From Isochrysis galbana (Eukaryota; Haptophyta; Isochrysidales; Isochrysidaceae), in contig CM030933.1 in the NCBI GenBank assembly GCA_018136815.1, positions 1,612,001-1,676,000 of the forward strand: DNA of 64,000 nucleotides, in the 5' to 3' direction. Each line of letters opens with the position of its first letter. Position 1 is the stretch's first letter. The notes below the pieces were generated by a model. That model did no database searches. It worked only from the letters and a program-made list of their open reading frames with translations, and was not told the origin of the DNA. Positions 43,345-55,677 of the stretch are shown here, in pieces. Both the position numbers and the translations under genes were made by a program.

Positions 43345-43836
43345 CAGCGATAAAAATGAGGTGGTCGAGAGCGGGGCGGGGGTTTGGAAGAGGATGGAAA
43401 GAAGCATGATGCATGGGCCAAGCAAAGATGCATTCAACACTGGTAGTCGTAGCCAGTCACTAGACATAGCGGCAGGCTGCCACGGGCCGTTCGTTCTTCT
43501 CATTCTTACCCTTGCATCAAGACTTTCAGATGTAAAAAAAACGGCACAAAACCTTCACATTCATCTACACCCGATTATGCATGAGATGGTTTACATTTGG
43601 CAATTAATACTGCTAGCGGCACACGCGGCTGCGGGCCAGCTGCGCTATAGCTTACTCACGCCCCGCAGGCCTGCGGCACTTGTCGCACATAATGCGCAAG
43701 CGGAAACATGATTGCGCGTTCCTCTGTGCGATTTCACGCGCTTGCATTCATAACGCAATCGCTTGATATTGATGAGAGCGTGGCAACTCAGGAAGTTTCA
43801 ACCCCGCAAGTTGTTTGCCCTCACAAAGCTCACGCC
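43345..43836. other. Convergent 3' flanks, no gene
   Basis: Short region between the DnaJ stop and the SMC stop, both pointing inward. No supported coding frame. Confidence 0.5.
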
Positions 43837-46800
43837 TTAGGAAACCGTCGTCACGTCTTCATTCTTGTAAAGACGTAGAATCTTGTCCGCACTCACTTGC
43901 ATTTCCCGCCGATGGCTGACGGCGATTACCTGCGTGGAGCGCGAGAGTTCCTTGAGAATGTGTGCTACTTTCAGGGTATTTGCTTCATCAAGAGCGGCAT
44001 CAACCTCGTCCACGATTAGAAGCGTCGATGGCCGATGCTTTGCAATGGCGAGCAACAAACTGAGCTTCAGCAGCGTCCGTTGTCCACCAGACAATTCAGC
44101 CACCCCCTTGCGCCAGCCTTCGTCCCGAGCATCGGAACGAACTTCGTCGTCACCCTCCGCTCGCTGCGAGCAGTCGTTGTTGCCCTCATCGGGGCTGCTT
44201 TGCTGGCGTTGGCAACCTTGCCGGCGCGACCGCACCAGCACCTCGACGCCCTTTTCGGGCGAGGTCGGGTCGGCGCACGTGATGTCGACTTCCATGATGG
44301 GCACTAAAGTTGAAAAAAGGACACGCATGTGCGCGCGGACGGCAGAGAAAGCCGCGGAATTGGCACGCGCGACGCGCCCGCGCATCTTCTTCATGCCGTC
44401 TACAAGACTGTCAATTGAGGCACGTGTGACTTCCTCTTTGCGTTTGCATTCCTTCAGCCCCTCAATGTGCGCGGACGCCCAATCATCGAGCTGTGAACGA
44501 AGCGATCGTCGAGAGCCGTGCTGTGCCTCGATGTCCTCGCGCCGCAGCGTACACTCGTGAAGCATCGCACGTGCCTCGTTAAAGGATTTTCGGATCCGCT
44601 CGAACTCGTCCGCAGCCGTGGCCGGAGTGGTAGTCTGAGCAGCTTGCTCATGATGATCGCCAGCGCTCGGGAGGGAGGCGAGTGATGAATTTGTTACTTC
44701 TTCTCCTTGCTCATCGCCAACATGCGTGTCCTCTTCCTCTGAAAACTCCTCCTGGCCAGCGAGAGACTGGACAAAGGCTGACTCTTCTGACGTGGCCGCC
44801 CCTATTTTTTCAAGCGATTCTCGCCTATTCAGTAGCGATTTCAAGCTGGACTCGGCCACTCGAAGGTCTTTTTGTAGACCATTCCGTCTTTCGCGTGCCC
44901 GCTCAAGTGCAGCGGTTCCTTCTTCGACTATTTCCCCTGCCGCAATGAGTGCTTTTGCTGCCTCCAACGAGCTCTTCTCGAGAGAGGCGATCGACGCGAC
45001 CGACCTCAGGACCGTTGATTCGTAGTCTTGTATCTCAAGGAGCAGCTCTGCGTCTTCACGTTCGTTCCGGAGCGGCTGGGCGGCCTCGATGTCGAATAAC
45101 GCTTGTTCTGCCGCTGCAAGACGCAGCTTCACCTGGGCAATGCGTGCATCGTCAGTCGAAGAGGGCGTAGAATCGTCTCTGCCGGCCTTCGTCGACAATA
45201 CCCCACCACTCTGCGTCGCAACGTTCGGGGGCATCACGCTGGCCACCCGCGCGGCGCACATTGCTTCGATCCGTGCTGCGTCCGCTTCGGCTTGTCGGGC
45301 GCGCGAGAGAAGGAGCTCTGAAACTTGCATCGAAGAGTCCGCATGCCACATCTGTGCAGAGGCATCCTTTTCCTCGGCGGCTGCATCTGCGAGCTTGCTT
45401 TCAAGCTCTTCCAACAAAGACACCGCCTTGGCAGCGATAGCTTTTTGTGCTTCTGCTTTTTGCACCGACAAATTTGCGCGTTGCCTCTCCCAAAGCCACC
45501 GGAAGGTTGCGGTTTCCCCGCGGTCGCCACCGGTCAGCTTGCCCCTCTCATGTACCACTCCTTCAAGTGTGACGCATGGCACCTTGGAGATAGAGTTTAC
45601 TTCACGGCCCGATTCGTCGTCTTGCACGATCAAATATGCTCCAAATGCGGCGCTTACCACCGGTTCGAACCCGGGTTCCACCGTGACGAGCTCGCGTGGC
45701 AAGCAGACGCGCGTCCCAAGCTGGCCCTTGAGTACGTTGTGCTCGGGAGAGGCGTCACTGCTGCGGAGTCGATCTAGTGGCCACACCCGGATGGGCTCAT
45801 CTCGTTGGCGCGCGGCATCCAAAAGAGGCATAGCCTCCTCCGCAGTCTGCGTGATGCGCACTCCGAGGTGAGTGGAAGCGATGCAATGCAACGCCGTGAG
45901 GCATCCCTCAAGCCGAGGGTCGTCGATGGCCAACTTTAGCGAGGAGCACAGCGTCGCACACTCAACCGTTTCGTATCTTGCCAACCGTTCGCTTGCCTCT
46001 TTTGCGGTGGACACCGCCACCGTATGTGCTTCGCGGGCGGTTTGAAGTTCGCTTAGTCGCCGAGGCATGTCACCACCAGATTGTCGCGCAGCGAGCACAG
46101 ACGCTTCGCTCAGAGTGTACGCCTCTCGAGCTTGGGCAAGACGAGCCGTAGTGGCCTCCCGCTTGGCAACGGTGTAGCGTAGCTTGGCTAAGGCCGCATG
46201 CACCGACTCCTTCTTCTGTACCGCAGCCGCTTTCGCCTCCGAGAGCTCCGCCTCCAGATGAGTGGTGGCTTCTGGGCCTCCTGGAGCTACCACCCCGATC
46301 GTCGATTGATGCAAGGCGGCCAGTTCTGTCTGTAGCCGGATCACAGTGAGGTGAGCCTCGTGCTTTTGCGCCGACGCATCTTCCATGATGGTTCTACTCT
46401 TTCTTAACTCCATTTCGCACAAAGCCCTTCGGAAGACAGCGTCGACAGCACTCGCCTCAGCCGCGCTCAGATCGTTGGCAGCGGCATCGACGGCACCACG
46501 TGCGCATGCCAGCTCAAGGCGTGCGACATCCAGTTTCGCCTCCTCGTTGGCTTCAACCTCATCGAGCTGCTCGATTGCAAGCCTTGCGTTCTCGAAGCTG
46601 CATTGGGCCTCTGCAATGAGCTCCTGCAGTTCAGCACGCTGATGCTCAAACAAGGCAGAACGCGACTTCGTGAGCGCCTCCGCCAATGTTAGGACATGAG
46701 CACAAAGCTTCCGCTTTTCGTGATGCAAGCTTCTGAGCTCGGCGAGCGCGTCATGCTTGGCTTGAGCTTCTGAATTTGCCGCCTCCAGAACATCAATATT

Positions 46801-47536
46801 GCGGTGCACACGATCGAGTTCTGTTCGCTCATGCGCAAGCTTCAGTTCCGCAGCGGACGCCGACAGGTTAAAGCGAGCTGCGCCGCTCGCCTGCAGCAGC
46901 AGCTGGGCCACCTCGGGACCTGAGATGGTCTCGCCTGACACTCCTTGACGGACACAGAATCCGCCGTCGGCATCGATCCNNNNNNNNNNNNNNNNNNNNN
47001 NNNNNNNNNNNNNNNNNNNNNNNNNNNNNNNNNNNNNNNNNNNNNNNNNNNNNNNNNNNNNNNNNNNNNNNNNNNNNNNCCAAGTCGAGGAGTGTGTCAC
47101 GAGTCTGCTGGAGTGTGATAGCCTTCCCTGCAAGCGTGATTGCTCTTGATCCGTCCTGCTTGACGCGCGAAAGGAGCACGAGCTCTGCTGCGTCCAGCTG
47201 CTGTGTATCTGTGCCCGCTGCATCTTGCTGATCCACATACGCAAACTGGAGCTGGACGCCTGTTGGCCCCCGCCTGGCTCTGTGAGCGAGTTCATTCCAA
47301 GAGCGGACCCTGAGCCTCGTCGCCTCCTGCGCCAGCCCAAAGAGCAAAGCATCAATGCAATTCGATTTGCCGCTGCCGTTTGCACCGACGATCACGTTGA
47401 GTCCTGCGCACAGCTTCAACCTCGCCTCCTCACCGAATGAGCGAAAGTGCTGCAGCCGCAGCTCAGAGATGTAGGTGCGGCGCATTGGCGGCGGGCGTGG
47501 CACGTCGATTTGAGCCTGAGAAGTGCGCTGCGCCAT
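43837..47536 (-). CDS. SMC-family chromosome ATPase, divergent, interrupted by a gap
   Basis: About 1,200 residues including an unknown stretch lost in the 100-N gap; the two sides are in different apparent frames only because the gap size is arbitrary. SMC proteins are ring-forming ATPases of condensin or cohesin. Seen: ISELRLQHFRSFGEEARLKL and Walker A VGANGSGKSN at the N-terminus; a first long coiled coil; a hinge with PCVTLEGVVHERGKLTGGDR; a second coiled coil; then signature LSGGQRTLLKLSLLLAIA, Walker B LLIVDEVDAALDEANT and VIAVSHRREMQVSADKILRL. Hinge and signature resemble the SMC2/SMC4 side, but class is unresolved: the motif after the gap (FCVRQGVSGETISGPEVAQL) is unusual. The first methionine used (47536) follows a splice acceptor at about 47573, so a 5' exon probably exists. 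Confidence 0.85.
46980..47079. other. Assembly gap (100 N) inside the SMC gene
   Basis: Exactly 100 N; true size unknown. It removes part of the N-terminal ATPase lobe. Confidence 0.99.
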
Positions 47537-48151
47537 CCGTTTCTCGATCTCTTCCTCGTTTTTCTTGGTGACTTTCCTGTAAGCGAGCGAGGTGGAAGTA
47601 AAAGACTGAGAAGGTTTGGGGAGAGGAGGGAGGGTTGGACGAGCCGAGGGAGTGGGAAGTGGGGAGAGGTTGTAGAAAGCGGCTTGAACTAGGAAGGGAC
47701 GGGGGGGAGGGGAAGGGGGGTTGAGGGTTGTGGCGGGAGAGGGGGAAAGGGCCGGGCATGGGAGGGAGAGAGAGAGAGGTGGAGCAGGACGGACGGCAGG
47801 AAGGCCCAGAGAGGGATGCGGATGGGGCCAAGGGAACCTCGAATTCATCGAATACTTACTTGAAGAAAGTATGCGGGAAAGATTCAAGTTTGGGTAGTAG
47901 GGGAGAGAGCGAGAGGTTTGTGGAAGAGAGAGAGAGAGAGAACCGACCCAACGACCAACAAGGAGAGGGAGAGAGTTAATTAAGAGAACACTGGGAGAGG
48001 AGAAAATGGAGTGAGATGGAAGGGGGAGAGAGAGAGGGGATAAAGTCGAGAAAAATGAGGAGAACACCTATTCCTATTCCTACTCTATCTATCTGAAGAA
48101 AGAGAGACATGCAGGGGGAGGGAGGCATGGAGGTAGGATGAGAAAGAAAAG
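47537..48151. promoter_or_regulatory. GA-rich upstream region of the SMC gene
   Basis: Purine-rich on the plus strand, so CT-rich on the SMC sense strand. An acceptor-like CTTACAG near 47575 (minus) suggests a spliced leader exon; an ATG at 47858 (MNSRFPWPHPHPSLG) lies in frame upstream but in low-complexity sequence. Confidence 0.4.
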
Positions 48152-48738
<587 letters not shown>

Positions 48739-49368
48739 TCCGGGGGGGGGGGGGGGGGGGGGGTCGGGGGGCGAGCCGAAATGGGCGGGAAACTCAAGGG
48801 TGGGGTGGGTGGCGGCCTCGCGCTCGATCGACGGCGCTGTGCGCCCCATACCGGCGGGGGGGGGGGGGGGGGGGGGCGGGGCGACGGTGCGGCCACTCTC
48901 TCCTCTCTGCACACCTCCTCGAATCGGCTGCCTGCCAAGCTCCTTCCACCGCCTCCGCCACCCCGTGCTCTTCCTCGGCACCCACCGCTCAACCAAGCCT
49001 TGGCCGGAGATCATGAAAACCTACACGTACACGTGACATGTGAAACATAGGAACCATGCTCTTTTTGGAGGCCTAAGACGACATTTGTTTTTCGCTGTTT
49101 TTTTGGGCCGCGGCCGCCCAGAAAAAACAGGGCCAACAGGGCTCGGGCTCGGCTCGCCGGCCTACCACTTATCTTTAAACTGATATAATTTTTAGCAATT
49201 AGCATTTTTTATGGTTCATGGGTCGCGGCGCGGCAAACAAAGGGCAAAGGGACGGGACAAGCGCTCACTCACACTCAAGATGGGACTCCCTACTCCCTGC
49301 CGCGACAAGCGCAAGCACCCGTCTCCGTCTCCCCTTTTGCCACCCAACTCTTCACAAGCTTTCTACCC

Positions 49369-49515
49369 TAGGGCGGTCAAACAGTGTTTTTTATAAGTAA
49401 GGGGTGAAAAAATGACCATCTCAGAATTGAAATTGAGGAAATTTAAGGATTTTTTTCGGGAGAAAGTTTCCAATACACCCAACTAGCACATATCCGGGGC
49501 CCATTAGAACACAAC
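49369..49515 (+). repeat. Solo end of the TAGGGCGGTCAAACA element family
   Basis: TAGGGCGGTCAAACAGTG at 49369 is followed by GGGGTGAAAAAATGACCATC as at 26810, then by GCACATATCCGG and GGGGCCCATTAG as at 27123. No matching right end is found nearby. A decayed or internally deleted relative of 2379-4437. Confidence 0.65.
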
Positions 49516-49989
49516 AAAACGTAATCAAAAACTGACAAAAGACAAAAGACGCTAAAATCGCAAAAGCTTAAAATGCCCAACTTCGAACCGATACCGGGCC
49601 CGCTGCGTGGCCGTTTTCGACGATCCATCCGGATGGGGGATGGGGGACCCCACCAGATACCAAATACGCATATCCCACCCGGATGGTCACGCCAATCGGG
49701 CAGGCCGCGCGCCGAACCCTCGTCGAAATCACCCACCATCCGCCGAGCCCATTGAACGTTGAGCCGTCGCCGAGGGAGGCCCCCTCGCCCTTTGTTTCAA
49801 GCACCAAAAATTTCGACTCAAGACTCAAGACAAGAGGGAGGATATGTCTTGAGGCGGTGTCGCTGCCCATGCCTAGCGCAAGGGTATAGCGCCCCCACTC
49901 AGACATCTCCTTCCCCGCAGCTCCTCTCTGAGGAGTTGCTCCTCTCCCTCCCATTAGGCCCCCTTGCCGGCGAGACCAGAACAGGAGCC
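49516..49989. other. No gene seen
   Basis: Open frames here are short and biased; no domain or splice signal pattern. Confidence 0.4.
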
Positions 49990-50400
49990 TGGCTCATGTT
50001 ATGTGTTATGTGACAACTAACTGTGTGTGGGAACTTGAAGAAAGGGTGGTGCACGAAGAGAGAGTGTGTGAAGTGGCGCAAGAGTCCCGTTTCAGTGGCT
50101 GGTGCCCTCGTTCTGGGCCTTGAGAGTGGTGTTATTTGTGCCTCCGGCGCCGCCTCCGACGTTGGACGTTGGGGCCTGTCCATAAGGCTCCTGGTTCCTG
50201 GTTCCGTGCGCGTGCGTATGTAAAATGTCATTGTGAGTCACCATGTGCATCAATCAGAAAAAAAAGCACATGTCGGCGCACAGGATGCCTAGGGGCACCT
50301 TTTATCCAGTGGCAGCCACCTCCAGTTGTCAACGGGCCGATTTCATTTTCACCCATAGAAATGGGGCATGCCCATGAAGCGGCAGCCTCTAGAGTAGAAC
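49990..50400 (+). mobile_element. 3' remnant of the pogo-like element family
   Basis: CGNLKKGWCTKRECVKWRKS at about 50026-50085 matches CSNLKKGWCKKRKCVDLRKG near the end of the 57909-59121 element, and the following noncoding end also matches (GCCTCTAGAGTAGAA at 50384 and at 59323). It ends about 50 bp before the DUF1995 start codon. Confidence 0.7.
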
Positions 50401-50444
50401 CTCCTTAAAAATAGCTTGCATAGCCTCCGTCGCACGGCACCGCG

Positions 50445-51537
50445 ATGCTGTGGCTTGCGCTGTTCCCTCTCTCCCTCTCCCTCCGCCCTTTCCCTTCTCT
50501 CCCCATCTGTGCTTCTTGCTCAATCTCCGTTACAGCCGGGCCCTTCTCTCCCAGTCTGCGCGCCCCGCTCTCCCCGCGCCATTGCTCACCGCCGCGCGCG
50601 TGCGCGCCTGAAGCGCCTCGCTGGTTTGTGAGCGTGCCTCGCTCTCTCTCCTCTCTCTCTCTCCAGGCGAGCCGCAGCGTGCTGGCTGCTCTCTCCGCGG
50701 GTGAGCGCCGACTATGCGTTGAGGCCGCATTGCCGGAGCTCGACCCCGCCAGCACCGCCTTCAAGTATATGGAGCTCCTCGCCTTTGTCGAGCAGCTGGG
50801 GCTTGGACTGCTCGAGGCGGGAGCACTGCCGAACGCGAGGCCGCATGTCAAGCTGCTATTCGCGTCGAGTGCGGACGCGACACTAGCGGGTGGAGCAATC
50901 ACGTACACAAACTTACCCGTCAGCGTGCTGGGCGCGCAGACTGCCATGGGTGAGCGCGACGGCGCCTTCATCTTGGTCACGCCGCGTGCCGGCCAGGGCA
51001 TCGGCCCGCCTGCTGCCATCGAGGCTGCAGCCGGCCATGTGCTTGCGGCCGCGGGCAGCAGGCCAGTGGTTCTGGTCAACCCACGGCTTGGGGGCGCGTC
51101 ACCTCTTCAGAGTAGCTGCAAACCTGCCTACTTTGTGCGTGCCCGCCACAACCGTCTTGTCGTTATCACTCCACAGCCACGCCTGCTGTGAGCTCATGCA
51201 TCACTCACGCAAAACGCTTGTCCATATCGACTTGATGCAGGTGCGACCTCTGACAGTGTCCTATCTCCAGGACTCGACTGCGAAGGAGATGAGCACCGGT
51301 GGTGCGTGCCTACTTCGCTGCTATCCTCATGAGTGGTCGGTGCTCATCGACCCGAAACGACGTGGGGAGTGGTCTTACGCGGGAAGGTTTGACGATCGGC
51401 CTTCGCCGTCGCAGTTGGAGGCCATGGTCATGCAGGCGATGACAGGGTTGCGCAATGAGCAATTTCGTCAAAATGCCGCCGCTGCAGAGAGAGAGAGAGC
51501 TGGCGAGCCGATGAATAGCGACGAGCCGACTGACTAG
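50445..51537 (+). CDS. DUF1995 plastid protein
   Basis: Exons 50445-51134 and 51241-51537 (106-bp intron, donor GTGCGT, acceptor GATGCAG, phase 0) give 328 residues. The N-terminus MLWLALFPLSLSLRPFPSLP is signal-peptide-like and is followed by a Ser/Arg/Pro-rich stretch, the two-part leader of a secondary plastid. The body has family features: LPELDPASTAFKYMELLAFV, HVKLLFASS, GAFILVTPRAGQGIGPPAAI, RPVVLVNPRLGG, and in exon 2 VRPLTVSYLQD and LLRCYPHEWSVLIDPKRRGE. DUF1995 proteins occur in plastids and cyanobacteria; their biochemical role is unknown to me, with suggested links to plastid stress and adenylate regulation. The exact donor could be a few bases earlier. Confidence 0.8.
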
Positions 51538-51887
51538 TGTCCCATTCTACCGTGACGTGGCGATTTTGTGAAGGAGCGTATAAGGCTGGTGTCTTTGACT
51601 TCTTGCTCATGTCAGTTTGCCCGTTTGCCGGGGACAAGCTAAATATTCGAGATACAGCGATGAAAACTGCCATAGAAGGTTGTGGCGTGGTGTGCGCGAG
51701 TGTGGAGCGCGAGGCGGTGATGAATAGAGAAGAGAGTGAACCGTGCCACCGCGCCGACGAGTGTTGCGGTGCTTACGAGTGCGCACCGCCCTGCGACCAC
51801 TTCTACGTGTTGGGGTGGTCACGGCAGGGTATCTGGGTACTGGGTAGCCGCGTGCGCACGCTGTGAGGAGCTAGGATCTGGGTGGAC

Positions 51888-52400
51888 CAGTGTTGGGGCA
51901 ACAGCGCGCCAGCTTGCACCGATGTTGGAGCTATCACTGGCGCCAGTAGCTGATGACAGCTATCGGTGGTCTGCGAGCTGGCGCCAGATCGTTGGTGGGA
52001 AGAGCTAGTCATGCCAGCTAGCGCCAGCTCTGGAGGGCAGAGGGTGGGGGAGAAAGGTCACCAATTGTAAATTATACAGTATAAATCATGATTTTCCCGC
52101 TGGTGGTGACAAAGCACACCCCGGCAGCTTGATGCTTAATGTGAACTGGTGAGAGGTGAGATCCTGTCATGTGTCATGTGTGGGGTCACGGTTCGAGTCT
52201 GGTCGGCCATCTACTACCGCGATGAACGGGCTTACCGAGGGCGGCCCGTGGCTCCTTACTTATAGTTTTTGCTTCCTTTCTTGTTTTTTTTTACATCGCT
52301 TATTATTTGCTGAGAACTGGCGAGCTGGCGCCAGTCGCCAGTTGAGATGGAACTGGCACTGGCGCCACACACTGGTGCCAGTACTGTTGCCCCAACACTG
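51888..52400. mobile_element. 513-bp hAT-type MITE with perfect 8-bp TSD
   Basis: Perfect 17-bp inverted ends CAGTGTTGGGGCAACAG are flanked by GGGTGGAC at 51880-51887 and 52401-52408. The start CAGTG fits hAT YARNG. Palindrome CTGGCGCCAG occurs at 51937, 51978 and 52325 with several near copies, a likely subterminal binding site. No coding capacity. It lies between the DUF1995 and Mpv17 genes. A B-box-like GGTTCGAGTC at 52193 is probably fortuitous. Confidence 0.95.
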
Positions 52401-52779
52401 GGGTGGACTGTGGACTGCGCGGGCCACGGCGCCGGAGGATCGGGGGTCGGTCGGGACCCGGTGTCCAATAGTACGCGACCCATGCCAATGGCGGGGTGGG
52501 GCTCTGTCGTCTCCTCTACTCTAGAACGCAGGAAGAGACCAGGGTAGAGAGTAGAGATACAAAGTAGGAGGAGTCTAGCGAGTAGATCTCACTATTTTTA
52601 TAGATTCTTCCTGTCAAGGAAGAGAATCTCTCTGGCTTTGCTTCCCTGCCCTTCAGTAGTTAGCACGTACACATTAGAATATGGGCCCCGCCTCCTCTGT
52701 CCCTCCCTCTCGCATTCTCTGCATCTGCTTCTTCTGCTCTTTTCTCTTCTGTTCACCCTTTTATTCATTCATAAGGTCA

Positions 52780-52992
52780 ATTACGTCCTCTCTCGGTATC
52801 TGCTTTCTCTCTCTCTCTAATATCTCTCCCCCCCCTCTCTCTCACACACACACTCTCTCTCCTGCTGTCTCCCTGTCTCCTGTACAAATACATATTCTCC
52901 CTCCACTTATATATTCCTCCTCCGTGTCTCCCTCTCTCCTCTCCTCTCTCTCTCCTCCTCCCCTTTTTCACTCTCTCTCTCATCTCCCTCTC
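52780..52992 (+). promoter_or_regulatory. CT-rich tract upstream of the Mpv17-like gene
   Basis: Pyrimidine-rich with CTCTCT and CTCTCACACACACAC runs up to the start codon at 52993, on the sense strand. Function is inferred from position only. Confidence 0.45.
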
Positions 52993-54748
52993 ATGCTGCG
53001 ATCTCTCCTCCGCCTCTCCCCTCCCCCTCCCACCCTCCACCGCTGCGCCCCGCTACTCCGGCGCCCGCTGTGCACACACGCCCCTCCTCCCCCGCCCCCT
53101 CCTTCCGGCTACCTAGCCTTCGCCAAGGCCTTCCCCTTCACGAATAACGTGATCATTGCAACACTCAAGACTTCTGCCGCAGACCTCGTCGCCCAGACTG
53201 TTATCGAGCGGAAGCCGCTCACAGAGGTGGACTGGCGGCGGAACGCGGTCTTCTGCTTGTTTGGTGCCGTCTATTTGGGAGGATTCCAGTACTGGTATCA
53301 GGTAAGAGTGCATGCGAGGAGGAGAAGCGGAGATGGGGCTAGGACGAGACTCGGCAACGGGGAAGGAGAGTGAGGGAGAAGGAAAGGGAGAGGACAAGGC
53401 AGGGCTGATGTCTCAGGTCGTACTCGGTGTCAACCGTTCCGTTGGGAGTTGCAGTGGAAGCCGAACACTGTGTTGTGTTGGTGCGGGGCTCCCTATCTGG
53501 GAGGCCTCCAGTACTGCTACCAGACGAGAGCACGATGAGGAGCGAGTGCAGGAGAGGGGATGGGGGACGGAGACGGAGACGAAGAGTGACACACATGTCC
53601 ATCGGACGCCGGGAGATCATCACTATGGTCTCTCACCTTGGCACCGTTCCTGGGGCGGTCCCGTGCTGGGGAACCAGGCGAGGGCGACGGGAGGCGATGA
53701 GGTACAGGAGGGAGAAGAGGAAGAGGGAGAGGGAAAGGAAGGGTGCCATGGAGGGTAATGCACGGCGAAGGGGCGAGGAGGAGAGGGCAGGGAGACACCA
53801 CGACGTAGGCGAAGGGGGCCATTGAGGGGGGTAGGGGGGATACGGCTGCTGACCACAGCCTACTTGCAGGGAGACGCAGCCTTTCACCTCTTGGAGCGGT
53901 CCATCTAGATGGCTCCACCTCTTGCGGTATTAGTTACGGAGGGCCCGGGAGGTAGAGAAGTGAGGGTGACTGCAAGGTCGGCAGACACCTCGACAGCAGG
54001 GAAGGCGAACGGAGGTGGTCGTGAGACGGGTTCTCGACGTTCGCCGCCTCGCCCACCCTGTCAGGACATCGTCCGCATGGCCTTGGCATCCACCGCCATG
54101 CTGCGCCAGCTATGCTCAAGCTCACAACGCGCTTGCTGACCGCCGCCCGTGGCGCGTAGGTCAACATATTCAAGCGGATTTTCAGCGGCGCAGAGCGCTT
54201 CACCAATTTGCCATGGTCATCCAAGTTAACCGACGTGCCCGGCTTGATGGGGCTAGCTGGCCAGACGATTGTGGACATCGGCGTACTCATCGGCGTCTAC
54301 TTGCCCACATTTTATGTCTTTAAGGTGCGACACGCGCCGGTTGCGTCTATGTCAGCCTGTGTTCGCGCCTGGGACGGCGACCCATGCGGTTAGCGGCGCC
54401 CATGTGCGCACTGCGGGGGACGCCCCGTGATGAGGGCGTCGGCTTGCCACGTGGGCGATTGGCACCTTCCACTTGGCTCGCAACGAGCAGCCGCACTCCC
54501 GAGCTCATGCACGCTCCTCCACGCAGGCCGGTGTCTTTTCTGGCACACTCGATCCAAACGAGTGGGTCTCGACGGGCCTTGCTGGCTACACCAAAAATTG
54601 GGACAAGGACGTCTCTGACCTCGTCAAGGTTTGGGCGCCTGCTGACATTGTCTGCTTCTCCGTGCCGCTCTGGCTCCGGCTGCCCGTGCGGCACATCGTT
54701 TCCTTTGTGTGGACCGCCTATCTCTCTTTCATCCGCGGCTCCAAGTAG
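52993..54748 (+). CDS. Mpv17/PMP22-family membrane protein, mitochondrial
   Basis: Exons 52993-53301, 54160-54324 and 54527-54748, all in phase 0 (donors GTAAGA, GTGCGA; acceptors GCGTAG, ACGCAG), give 231 residues. Mpv17 proteins are four-helix membrane proteins of mitochondria or peroxisomes proposed to act as channels. Seen: an Arg/Leu leader MLRSLLRLSPPPPTLHRCAP; DLVAQTVIERKPLTEVDWRR; FGAVYLGGFQYWYQ (family: GP..H.WY); GLAGQTIVDIGVLIG (family: DQ); WVSTGLAGYTKNWDKDV; and the end VWAPADIVCFSVPLWLRLPV and TAYLSFIRGSK (family: WP..Q..NF..VP..R and WN.YLS). Key family positions are altered, so it is a divergent member. Intron 1 is unusually long (858 bp) and contains a dead copy of the end of exon 1. 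Confidence 0.88.
53455..53523 (+). pseudogene. Dead duplicate of Mpv17 exon 1 end, inside intron 1
   Basis: 69 bases translate to a 23-residue match of 53233-53301 with 14 identities (WKPNTVLCWCGAPYLGGLQY against WRRNAVFCLFGAVYLGGFQY). The offset is 222 bp and the similarity continues past the splice point, so a short segment was tandemly duplicated. The position of the GTAAGA donor is ACGAGA in the copy, so it should not be spliced. Confidence 0.8.
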
Positions 54749-55544
54749 ACCGCCAACTTCACTGTTAATGGCGGGCACGCGCGAAGATGCGACGCCGGCG
54801 ACCGGTGTCAAGCATAACGTGCGGCTTCTTTCGATTTGCTCTGCCAGCTCGCCCCAACGGCAGGAGTCCACACGTCTGTACCGCCAATCATCGACGGCTC
54901 TCTCGCGCAAATAACGTGGGGCGCGACGGAAGAGGTGGCACGCGAGAATGTGCGGCTATTCACGAGCCTGCGGAGAGGCCAAGAGGGCTGCGATATCTGT
55001 GCCGTGAACCTCTCCTTCATTCCGGATGAATGCCGTCGTAATGTCCCTCCGCGCGGAGGGCTGACGTGAACATACTCTCACTATTGGGTAAGCCGTCGAA
55101 GCTACCTCGTGTGCGTGATGTCCATCATGTCCCCTTGGGCCGCCGCTGACTGGAGGTGCGAGAACATTGGGCGGTCGGCCAGTCGTATTTTCTCCTCGCC
55201 CGCAAGCATTGGACGAAAGCCTCGATCGCGTGTTCACCACCATTTTGAGGTCACGCCATCCGAGGAGGTTGTTTGTGCCGCAAGGCGTATCATCCGAATC
55301 GCTGTCTCTCTGGCATAGCTCACTTCTGTGGGGCCGCCATGTTCCTGGAGTGTCGAAGTCAGCCAGAGCAACAACGTCGAACGAAGCAGCAGCTGTAGCG
55401 GCTTATTTCGTGCCTATCCTTTACCATATGCCCATGCTCACACACTAGCGTCGTGTCTATGTGCGTTCATGCGTGCGAGCTTGCAAACATGGTGTTAGCA
55501 TGTGTGGGAGCAACTTCCAGTGAAGATGCCATTCCTGATTTTTA
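54749..55544. other. Downstream flank, one unassigned open frame
   Basis: A plus-strand frame at 54836-55069 (LAPTAGVHTSVPPIIDGSLA ... DECRRNVPPRGG) is protein-like but has no domain and no clear start; it may be 3' untranslated sequence of the Mpv17 gene or a separate exon. Nothing else seen. Confidence 0.35.
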
Positions 55545-55660
55545 AAAAAACCTTTTAATATTCTCGCCTCGCGCGTGGCTATGGGGATCACAACCGTAGC
55601 CACACCCTTATAAACTAAGTTTATACTTAGTTCGCCCATGGGGGGGCACGAGCCACCCCC
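55545..55660 (-). repeat. Harbinger break-point fragment joined to GCGAGAATATTAA repeat
   Basis: AACTAAGTTTATACTTAG with the following TTCGCCCATGGGGG (55613-55644) is identical to the end of the truncated transposase at 24745-24776. Directly beside it, on the minus strand, is the dispersed-repeat block CCACGCGCGAGGCGAGAATA. Two elements have been fused here. Confidence 0.7.
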
Positions 55661-55677
55661 CTCTCTCCACTCCCCCC

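Noticed and set aside
43883-45871. Long plus-strand frames rich in Ser/Ala
   Set aside because: Antisense shadows of the SMC coding sequence.
52180-52230. tRNA-like B box (GGTTCGAGTC)
   Set aside because: The flanking bases do not form a T stem and no A box or acceptor stem is found; it lies inside a MITE.
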